Positions 1-4,858 of a stretch of 8,695 bases of DNA are shown here, one piece after another. This DNA comes from Betaproteobacteria bacterium. Lineage in GTDB: Bacteria; Pseudomonadota; Gammaproteobacteria; Burkholderiales; SG8-39. The first letter of the stretch is position 1. Every line of letters starts with the position of its first letter. A model generated the notes under the pieces. The model had not been told where the DNA came from and made no database searches. It saw nothing but the letters and a program-made list of their open reading frames with translations. The translations under genes were made by a program, and so were the position numbers. The stretch is taken from positions 1 to 8,695 of the forward strand of contig JAOUGZ010000085.1 of assembly GCA_029865405.1 (NCBI GenBank), given 5' to 3'.

Positions 1-1194
1 CCCCCCAATCGCACCGCGCGCTCGGCGGCCGACGCGGTGAAGCTCGCCGAGCAGATCGGCTACCCGGTGGTCGTGCGCCCGAGCTACGTGCTCGGCGGGC
101 GCGCCATGGAGATCGTGCACCACCAGGCCGACCTCGAGCGCTACATGAAGAGCGCGGTCAAGGTTTCCAACGACGCCCCGGTGCTGCTCGACCGCTACCT
201 GTCCGACGCCATCGAGGTGGACGTGGACTGCATCGCCGACGGCGACGCGGTGCTGGTCGGCGGCGTCATGGAGCACGTCGAGCAGGCCGGCGTGCATTCG
301 GGCGATTCGGCCTGCTGCCTGCCGCCGCATTCGCTCGCCCCGGAGCTGGTGCAGGAGCTGCGGCGCCAGACGGAAATAATGGCGCGCGCGCTGCAGGTGC
401 GCGGCCTCATGAACGTGCAGTTCGCCATCCAGGGCGACGTCGTCTACGTGCTCGAAGTGAATCCGCGCGCCTCGCGCACGGTGCCTTTCGTGTCGAAAGC
501 CACCGGCCGCCCGCTCGCCAAGATCGCGGCGCTCGCCATGGCCGGCATCGGCCTGGCCGCGCAGGGGATACGGGGCACCATCACGCCGCCCTACTATTCG
601 GTGAAGGAGGCAGTGTTCCCCTTCGGCAAGTTCCCCGGCGTGGACACGATTCTCGGGCCGGAAATGAAATCCACCGGCGAAGTGATGGGCGTGGGACAGA
701 CCTTCGGCGAGGCGTTCGTCAAGTCGCAGCTCGCCGCCGGTGTCCGGCTGCCGAGGGACGGGCGCGCCTTCATCAGCGTGCGCGATGGCGACAAGCGCGC
801 GGCGACGACCGTGGCGCGCGACCTCGTGGAACTGGGCTTCACGGTGCTCGCCTCGCGCGGCACTGCGGCCGCGCTGGCGGCCGCGGGCGTTGCAGCGACC
901 CCGGTCAACAAGGTGGCCGAGGGGCGGCCGCACATCGTCGACATGATCAAGAACGGGGAGGTGAGCTTCATCGTCAACACCGTCGAGGACACGCGCACCG
1001 CCATCTCGGATTCGCGCTCGATCCGCACCACCGCGCTGCAGGCGCGCGTCACGTATTACACGACCATCGCCGGCGCGAAGGCCGCCTGCGCCGGCATGAC
1101 GCACATGGCCCGGCTCGAGCCCTATCGCCTGCAGGACTTGCATGCGAAACTTGGACCCGTCCCTCTGACCCGCGCGGTAGCATCCACCTCCTGA
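1..1194 (+). CDS. carB: Carbamoyl-phosphate synthase large subunit, C-terminal part (5' end outside window)
   Basis: The large subunit makes carbamoyl phosphate from bicarbonate, ATP and glutamine-derived ammonia, for arginine and pyrimidine synthesis in the cytoplasm. The frame is open from the first base and gives 397 residues, about the last 37% of a ~1070-residue CarB. Visible are the end of the second (carbamate kinase) ATP-grasp domain, with [12 protein letters not shown] near residue 26, [16 protein letters not shown] near 95 and the metal/ATP-binding [18 protein letters not shown] starting at E152. The C-terminal MGS-like allosteric domain follows from about residue 255 ([41 protein letters not shown]); in E. 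coli this domain binds UMP and ornithine. The last ~14 residues ([13 protein letters not shown]) look like an extension beyond the usual family end and carry the stop into the greA start codon (TGATG, one shared base). That suggests translational coupling. Identity is clear; only the upstream part is missing. Confidence 0.97.
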   Translation, partial: PPNRTARSAADAVKLAEQIGYPVVVRPSYVLGGRAMEIVHHQADLERYMKSAVKVSNDAPVLLDRYLSDAIEVDVDCIADGDAVLVGGVMEHVEQAGVHSGDSACCLPPHSLAPELVQELRRQTEIMARALQVRGLMNVQFAIQGDVVYVLEVNPRASRTVPFVSKATGRPLAKIAALAMAGIGLAAQGIRGTITPPYYSVKEAVFPFGKFPGVDTILGPEMKSTGEVMGVGQTFGEAFVKSQLAAGVRLPRDGRAFISVRDGDKRAATTVARDLVELGFTVLASRGTAAALAAAGVAATPVNKVAEGRPHIVDMIKNGEVSFIVNTVEDTRTAISDSRSIRTTALQARVTYYTTIAGAKAACAGMTHMARLEPYRLQDLHAKLGPVPLTRAVASTS

Positions 1195-1667
1195 TGGCCA
1201 AGACCCCCATGACCCTGCGCGGCGCGGAAGCGCTGCGCGCCGAGCTGCACCGCCTCAAAACCGTCGAACGTCCGGCCAACTCGAAGGCCATTGCCGAGGC
1301 GCGGGCGCACGGCGACCTGTCGGAGAACGCCGAGTACGATGCGGCGCGCAACCAGCAGGGCTTCATCGAAGGGCGCATCTCCGAGATCGAGGCCAAGCTC
1401 GGCAACGCCAATCTGATCGATCCGAAGCTGCTCGACGCCGACGGGCGCTGCGTGTTCGGCGCCACCGTGGACCTCGAGGAAGTGGGCGCCGGCGTGGTGA
1501 CCTACCAGATCGTGGGCGAGGACGAGGCCGACATCAATGCGGGGCGGATCTCGATCTCCTCGCCGATCGCGCGGGCGCTGATCGGCAAGGAAGCCGGCGA
1601 CCAGGTCGACGTGCACACGCCGGGCGGCATCAAGAAATACGAGATCCTGGACGTGCGCTACGAGTAG
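1194..1667 (+). CDS. greA: Transcription elongation factor GreA
   Basis: GreA enters the RNA polymerase secondary channel and stimulates cleavage of backtracked transcripts, rescuing stalled elongation complexes. The 157-residue product has the full family length. It begins [18 protein letters not shown], parallel to E. coli MQAIPMTLRG, which supports the ATG at 1194 over the in-frame ATG at 1209. The N-terminal coiled coil (about 1-75) carries the tip motif [13 protein letters not shown] with the acidic pair D41 and E44 that holds the catalytic metal. The C-terminal FKBP-like domain (about 80-157) has FGATVDLEE, the GEDEAD segment near 107 and [14 protein letters not shown] followed by TPGG. 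The start overlaps the carB stop by one base and no Shine-Dalgarno sequence is visible just upstream (CCACCTCCTG), so initiation probably depends on ribosomes finishing carB. carB-greA adjacency is common in beta- and gammaproteobacteria. Confidence 0.97.
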   Translation: MAKTPMTLRGAEALRAELHRLKTVERPANSKAIAEARAHGDLSENAEYDAARNQQGFIEGRISEIEAKLGNANLIDPKLLDADGRCVFGATVDLEEVGAGVVTYQIVGEDEADINAGRISISSPIARALIGKEAGDQVDVHTPGGIKKYEILDVRYE

Positions 1668-1953
1668 GGTTCTTGCCGCGCTCGCCCTCGCGCTGGCGGC
1701 AGGCTGCGCGGACGACAGCGGCCCCTACCTCGAATTCCTCGGCGGCGGCTTCGTCTTCAACTACCGGCTCGCCGAGGCGGATTACGGCTTCGTGGTGAAG
1801 CGGCTGCGCCGCATGCCCGAAGGGGCCGTGCTCGAGGCGAACGGGCGCGCGCTCGCGGCCTACGCACGGACGTTTCGTTCCGACGTCGACCAGGCGGTGC
1901 TACCGGAGCGCGCGCCGGTGGTGGGGCCCGGCTATCAGCCTGCGCCGCGCTAG
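1651..1953 (+). CDS. Small putative lipoprotein, start codon unclear (possibly degraded)
   Basis: I do not recognise a named gene. A frame ending at TAG 1951-1953 reads [13 protein letters not shown] followed by [20 protein letters not shown]. This looks like a hydrophobic signal core with a lipobox-like LAAGC (Cys codon at 1705), then about 80 residues ending [11 protein letters not shown]. Third codon positions are almost all G or C, which supports real coding. The frame is open back to a TGA at 1579, yet it has no ATG, GTG or TTG before the signal region. The start given here (ACG 1651, overlapping greA by 17 bases) is a guess; the first conventional in-frame starts, GTG 1792/1795 and ATG 1813, would remove the signal peptide and the conserved-looking FNYR segment. 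From memory, similar proteins with GGGFxFNYR and VVGPGY blocks exist as uncharacterised proteins, often longer, so an internal deletion is possible. It would sit in the inner or outer membrane facing the periplasm. Confidence 0.5.
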   Translation, partial: TCATSRVLAALALALAAGCADDSGPYLEFLGGGFVFNYRLAEADYGFVVKRLRRMPEGAVLEANGRALAAYARTFRSDVDQAVLPERAPVVGPGYQPAPR

Positions 1954-1969
1954 GCGCATCCGTTGGCCA

Positions 1970-1981
1970 GGCGCAAGCGCC
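1970..1981. terminator. Weak inverted repeat between convergent genes, possible terminator
   Basis: GGCGCAAGCGCC is a perfect short inverted repeat (4-5 bp stem) in the 45-bp gap between the lipoprotein-like frame and the convergent DSD1-like gene. It could serve both strands. There is no following T run on either strand, so factor-independent termination is not well supported. Confidence 0.25.
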
Positions 1982-1998
1982 AAGAAATCAGCCGATCA

Positions 1999-3114
1999 TC
2001 ACCATCCCGAGAAGCGTTCCCAGACTTCCGAGATCTCGCCGCCGGATCCGAGGACGTGGTAGCGCTCATGCTGTGCGCCCGTCGCACAGGCGTGGTTCGG
2101 CAGGATGCGCAGCAAGGTGCCGATAGGAAGATGCGGCAACTTCACCGGATCGCCGCTGCGGTGCGCGACGATGCCGTGCTCCTGGTTCGCGTCCGCGACG
2201 ATCAGATCCGGAATCGGCCGGCCGGCAGCGTCGCAGACCAGGCCGTAGCCCTGGTCGATGCGCTGCCGGGCCGTGCCGCGGTCGCGAGACATCGCCATCC
2301 ATCCCCCGTCGGTGATCGCCCACCCCTTGTCGGCCTGGTGGCCGATTACAGTGGCGAGCACCGAGAGCGCGATTTCCTCGACGCGGCACACGCCGATCCC
2401 GGCCATGACCAGATCGAAGAAGACGAACACTCCGGCGCGCACTTCGGTGACGCCGGCGAGGTCATCGCCGTAGGTCGCCGTCGGCGTGGAGCCGACGCTT
2501 ACCACCGGAGACGGGAATCCTGCATCGCGCAGCCGCTGTGCGGCGTGCGTCGCCGCGTCGCGCTCCCGGCGCGCCATGGCGCGTATCGTCTCGACGCTGT
2601 CACAGTTGTAGGAGGCACCGGCGTGCGTCATGACGCCGGCCAGCGTGGCGCTGCCGCTGGCGAGCGCGCGCGCCACGTCGATCAGGGCCGGATCGTCGGG
2701 CTTCAGGCCCGCGCGGTGCCCGTCGGAATCGATCTCGATCAGCACGCCGAGCGGAGCGCCGGCGATGGCGCGTGCGAGCTCCGTGCTGTCCACCACCACC
2801 TTGAGCCGGACTCCGGAGGCGGCGAGCGAGGCGGCGCGCGAGAGCTTGTTGGGCGCGAGCGCGACGGTGTACAGGATGTCGCGGTAGCCGTGGCTTGCGA
2901 AGACCTCGGCTTCCTTCAGCGTGGAGACGCAGATCGGAGCCGGGCTGCCCGCGTGCAGCCGGCGAACGACGTCGGCGCTTTTCGCCGTCTTGACGTGCAG
3001 CCGGAGGACCGGGCCGAGGCGGGCAATGTGGCACGAGAGCCGCTCCCAGTTGGCGTCGAGCTTCGTGCGGTCGAGCACCAGCGCCGGCGTCTCCAGCGCG
3101 GAGAGCGGAGTCAT
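1999..3114 (-). CDS. DSD1 / D-threonine aldolase family PLP-dependent enzyme (alanine racemase N-terminal fold)
   Basis: The 371-residue protein belongs to fold-type III PLP enzymes, which include D-threonine aldolase and eukaryotic-type D-serine dehydratase. It opens with ETPALVLDRTKLDANWERL and has LHVKTAKS, where K42 is the expected PLP lysine (family form RPHVKTHK; here the second His is Ala44). The TIM barrel runs to about residue 240 (VVVDSTELARAI, IEIDSDGHRAGL, VMTHAGASY, VSVGSTPTATYG, EVRAGVFVFFD). The C-terminal beta domain contains LPNHACATG, giving H341-x-C343 as likely metal ligands. As I recall, chicken D-serine dehydratase uses His/Cys and D-threonine aldolase uses His/Asp, so this looks nearer the dehydratase type. 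The ATG at 3112-3114 overlaps the HAD gene's TGA; the same frame extends upstream to 3507, but that part is antisense to the HAD gene's own frame and is not family-like. Likely cytoplasmic, acting on D-beta-hydroxy amino acids; the exact substrate is unknown. Confidence 0.9.
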   Translation of the reverse strand: MTPLSALETPALVLDRTKLDANWERLSCHIARLGPVLRLHVKTAKSADVVRRLHAGSPAPICVSTLKEAEVFASHGYRDILYTVALAPNKLSRAASLAASGVRLKVVVDSTELARAIAGAPLGVLIEIDSDGHRAGLKPDDPALIDVARALASGSATLAGVMTHAGASYNCDSVETIRAMARRERDAATHAAQRLRDAGFPSPVVSVGSTPTATYGDDLAGVTEVRAGVFVFFDLVMAGIGVCRVEEIALSVLATVIGHQADKGWAITDGGWMAMSRDRGTARQRIDQGYGLVCDAAGRPIPDLIVADANQEHGIVAHRSGDPVKLPHLPIGTLLRILPNHACATGAQHERYHVLGSGGEISEVWERFSGW

Positions 3115-3734
3115 GCGAGATGCTCGCTCACCATCGGCTCCAGTCCGCGGCTTTCCTGCAATGGCGCCGGCGCTTCCGGGGGCGGCTGCAGGCCGACGCG
3201 GTTGTGCCAGAGCGTCGCCATGCCCACTTGTGCGGTGCCAAACAGGTCGAACGCGGAGCCGCAGACGAACAGTACGCGGTCCGCGGAAAGGGATAGTTCC
3301 TGCAGCGCGAGCCGGTAGGGCTCGGGGCGTGGCTTGTAGTAACCGGCTCGCTCCGACGTGACGACGACATCGAAGGGAACCTCCATGCGCATTGCGGCGA
3401 GGCGGCCCAGACGCTCGGAGCAGTTCGTCACCACGCCCAGCCGGTAGTCCCTCGCGAGCCTGCGCAATAGTGGCTGCGCGTCTTCCCACGGCTCGAGCGT
3501 GAGCCAATGTTTCTCCAGTTCCCGTGCGCGCGCCGCTGGCAGGCCGCTGGCCACGGCCGCTTCCTCGACCAGTGTCTCGTAGGGACGGTAGGCGCCGCAG
3601 CCGTAAGTGAGCTTCAAGTATTCGCCGCGCCAGGCACGGCCCGCGGCCTCACCGCCGGCGATCCGATTCCACAGCGACCAGGAATCGATGAGCGCTGTGA
3701 GCAGGTCGAAGAGGACCGCGTCGTAGCGCTTCAT
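3111..3734 (-). CDS. HAD-superfamily hydrolase, haloacid dehalogenase-like
   Basis: The 207-residue product fits a single-domain HAD hydrolase with a C1-type helical cap (about 15-85). Motif I is VLFDLLTALIDSW, with D10 as the nucleophile. The position two residues on, Asp in phosphatases, is Leu12. Motif II is VVTNCSE (T103, N104), motif III is K134 in YYKPRPEPY, and motif IV is FVCGSAFDLFGTAQVGM with D163. The 29-residue spacing from K134 to D163 and the KPxPxxY form match L-2-haloacid dehalogenases from memory (K151, Y157, D180), and WRGEYLKLTYG resembles their WRQKQLEYTW region. The missing second Asp argues against an ordinary phosphomonoesterase; a dehalogenase-like or other hydrolase is more likely. 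The start codon overlaps the yhbY stop (ATGA), and its own stop overlaps the start of the DSD1-like enzyme in the same way, so the three are almost certainly co-translated. The substrate cannot be read from sequence. Confidence 0.88.
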   Translation of the reverse strand: MKRYDAVLFDLLTALIDSWSLWNRIAGGEAAGRAWRGEYLKLTYGCGAYRPYETLVEEAAVASGLPAARARELEKHWLTLEPWEDAQPLLRRLARDYRLGVVTNCSERLGRLAAMRMEVPFDVVVTSERAGYYKPRPEPYRLALQELSLSADRVLFVCGSAFDLFGTAQVGMATLWHNRVGLQPPPEAPAPLQESRGLEPMVSEHLA

Positions 3735-4150
3735 GCCCGGGGCCGCCTGCGCTGGGGGCGCAACGGCGAGGTTTTCCGCCGGTGGCGCGCAGGCTTGCCG
3801 CGCGCTTCCCTGCGCTCGTCCCAGCCGGAGGTCTGCGCTCGGCGCGCGGGCCGGCGCGGGGGCGCCGGCGCCTCCGCAGACGGCTTGTGCCGGTACAGGA
3901 CCAGCATCTTGCCGATGTGCTGCACGGCCTGCGCGCCAGTGCGCTCGCAGATCGCGGCCAGCGCCACTTCGCGCGCCTCGCGATCGAGCGTCGCGGCACG
4001 CACCTTGATCAGCTCGTGGTGCGCGAGCGCACGGTCGATTTCCGCGATGATCGCGTCGGTAAGGCCCTTCTCGCCGATTAGCAGCAAGGGATGCAGGGCG
4101 TGGGCGCGTGCCCTAAGCGCTTTTCTTTGCGCGGCGTCGAGTTCATTCAT
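3731..4150 (-). CDS. yhbY: YhbY family RNA-binding protein (CRM domain) with basic C-terminal tail
   Basis: YhbY proteins associate with pre-50S ribosomal particles; the CRM domain binds RNA. Residues 1-88 form the CRM domain: AQRKALRARAHALHPLLLIG, the GxxG loop G26-EK-G29 followed by LT, AEIDRALAHHELIKVR, and ICERTGAQAVQHIGKMLVLYR at its end. This part is about the size of the whole E. coli protein. Residues 88-139 are an added low-complexity tail rich in Pro, Ala and basic residues (18 Arg/Lys in 52), probably disordered and RNA-binding. The ATG at 4148-4150 lies 24 bp from the rlmE start on the other strand, with TATACT seven bases upstream and no Shine-Dalgarno sequence, so the message may be leaderless. 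Divergence from rlmE is the usual arrangement in beta- and gammaproteobacteria. It heads an overlapping operon with the HAD and DSD1-like genes. Confidence 0.94.
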   Translation of the reverse strand: MNELDAAQRKALRARAHALHPLLLIGEKGLTDAIIAEIDRALAHHELIKVRAATLDREAREVALAAICERTGAQAVQHIGKMLVLYRHKPSAEAPAPPRRPARRAQTSGWDERREARGKPARHRRKTSPLRPQRRRPRA

Positions 4151-4156
4151 GGCCGA

Positions 4157-4166
4157 AGTATATGAT
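4157..4166. promoter_or_regulatory. Overlapping divergent -10-like elements for yhbY and rlmE
   Basis: The 24-bp gap between the yhbY and rlmE start codons is locally AT-rich. The plus strand has TATGAT at 4161-4166, and the minus strand has TATACT (complement of 4157-4162). Both differ from TATAAT at one position and they overlap by two bases. Expected start sites would fall at about 4173 (plus) and 4150 (minus), at or next to each start codon. I see no good -35 box at 16-18 bp on either side; such boxes would lie inside the opposing gene. Confidence 0.45.
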
Positions 4167-4174
4167 CAGGAGCG

Positions 4175-4777
4175 ATGGCCAGATCGAGCAAGGCGTGGCT
4201 GCGTCGCCACGTCACGGATGTCTACGTCCGCAAGGCGAAGGAGGCGGGCTATCGCTCGCGCGCGGCGTACAAGCTGCTCGAGATCGACGCCAAAGAGCGC
4301 CTGCTGAAGCCCGGTATGCGTGTGCTCGATCTCGGCGCCGCGCCCGGCGGCTGGTCGCAGGTCGCAGCCGGGAAGGTGAAGCCGGGCGGGGTGGTGGTCG
4401 CGGTGGACCTGCTGGAAATGAAGCCGGTGCACGGGGTGACGGTGTTCAAGGGGGATTTTCGCGAATCGGACCTGGAGACCGCATTGGGCGGCAAGGCGGA
4501 CGTGGTGCTCTCGGACATGATGCCCAACGTCACCGGCGTGCCGCTGGTGGACCAGGCGCGCGCCGTGGAGCTCCTCATTGCGGCGATCGATCTGTGCCGG
4601 CGGGTGATGAAGCCCGAAGGCGTCTTCCTGGCGAAGATGTTCCATGGCGAGGCCTTCGACGAGGTGCTGCGGGCGCTCAAATCCTCGTTTCAAACGGTCG
4701 CCGCGCACAAGCCCGCCGCCTCCCGCGGCGAGTCGCGCGAGAATTACTTGCTCGCGCGCGGTGTCAAAAGGCATTGA
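4175..4777 (+). CDS. rlmE: 23S rRNA (uridine2552-2'-O)-methyltransferase RlmE (FtsJ/RrmJ)
   Basis: RlmE transfers a methyl group from S-adenosylmethionine to the 2'-OH of U2552 in the A loop of 23S rRNA, a late step of 50S assembly. The 200-residue product has the Rossmann-like fold: substrate-binding segment SKAWLRRHVTDVYVRKAKEA, SAM motif VLDLGAAPGGWSQ (51-62) and VDLLEM at strand 2. The catalytic K-D-K-E tetrad is complete: K33 (SRAAYKLLE), D114 (LSDMMPN), K154 (LAKMF) and E189 (RENYLLARG). The D-K-E spacings (40 and 35) equal those of the E. coli enzyme (D124, K164, E199). ATG 4175 is the first start after an in-frame TGA at 4163. AGGAG ends only two bases before it, unusually close, and may not be transcribed if the -10 at 4161 is used. 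ftsH follows after 81 bp, as in the E. coli ftsJ-ftsH unit. Confidence 0.96.
   Translation: MARSSKAWLRRHVTDVYVRKAKEAGYRSRAAYKLLEIDAKERLLKPGMRVLDLGAAPGGWSQVAAGKVKPGGVVVAVDLLEMKPVHGVTVFKGDFRESDLETALGGKADVVLSDMMPNVTGVPLVDQARAVELLIAAIDLCRRVMKPEGVFLAKMFHGEAFDEVLRALKSSFQTVAAHKPAASRGESRENYLLARGVKRH
4734..4758 (+). repeat. Perfect inverted repeat near the 3' end of rlmE
   Basis: CGCGCGAG at 4734-4741 and CTCGCGCG at 4751-4758 form a perfect 8-bp stem with a 9-base AT-richer loop (AATTACTTG). It lies within the codons for the catalytic RENYLLARG segment, so protein constraint and GC bias may explain it. Confidence 0.4.
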
Positions 4778-4800
4778 ACGCGGCGCGCGCGCCGCAATAT
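4773..4800 (+). promoter_or_regulatory. Possible heat-shock-type promoter upstream of ftsH
   Basis: ATTGAAC (4773-4779) matches five of seven bases of the RpoH -35 consensus CTTGAAA. After a 13-bp spacer, CGCAATAT (4793-4800) partly matches the -10 consensus CCCCATNT. The predicted start near 4806 would give a ~50-base leader for ftsH. E. coli ftsH is under sigma-32 control, so the position makes sense. The match is partial and a sigma-70 reading of the same region (TTGAAC with TATGCA at 18 bp) cannot be excluded. Confidence 0.3.
4780..4795. repeat. 16-bp perfect CG palindrome after rlmE
   Basis: GCGGCGCGCGCGCCGC is a perfect palindrome of only G and C, with a ten-base alternating GC core. 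It starts two bases after the rlmE stop codon. As RNA it would fold into a 6-bp stem with a CGCG loop. A TTTT tract follows only eight bases later (4804-4807), so a terminator or attenuator is possible but not typical. It also occupies the spacer of the candidate ftsH promoter. Confidence 0.5.
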
Positions 4801-4839
4801 GCACTTTTCGGCGTAAACTCGACCTTTCACGGCGCTGCC

Positions 4840-4851
4840 CTCCTTAAGGAG
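4840..4851 (+). promoter_or_regulatory. ftsH ribosome binding site inside a 12-bp palindrome
   Basis: AAGGAG (4846-4851) lies seven bases before TTG 4859, the usual spacing, and 16 bases before the in-frame ATG 4868, so it selects the TTG start. The site is the right half of a perfect palindrome, CTCCTTAAGGAG, which in RNA could pair CUCC with GGAG around a UUAA loop and partly mask the binding site. Confidence 0.7.
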
Positions 4852-4858
4852 CAAGTTC

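Noticed and set aside
1668..1953. Treating the stretch after greA as non-coding
   Set aside because: The frame-1 reading has a lipobox, a coherent protein and strong third-position GC, so I list it as a gene with an uncertain start.
1963..3318. 451-codon plus-strand frame opposite the DSD1-like and HAD genes
   Set aside because: Low-complexity Arg/Ala/Gly-rich product with no family resemblance; the minus-strand frames carry clear enzyme motifs.
3115..3507. N-terminal extension of the DSD1-like frame to a start at 3507 (502 residues)
   Set aside because: The extra 131 residues are an out-of-frame reading of the HAD gene; family similarity begins at MTPLSALETPALVL and its ATG overlaps the HAD stop.
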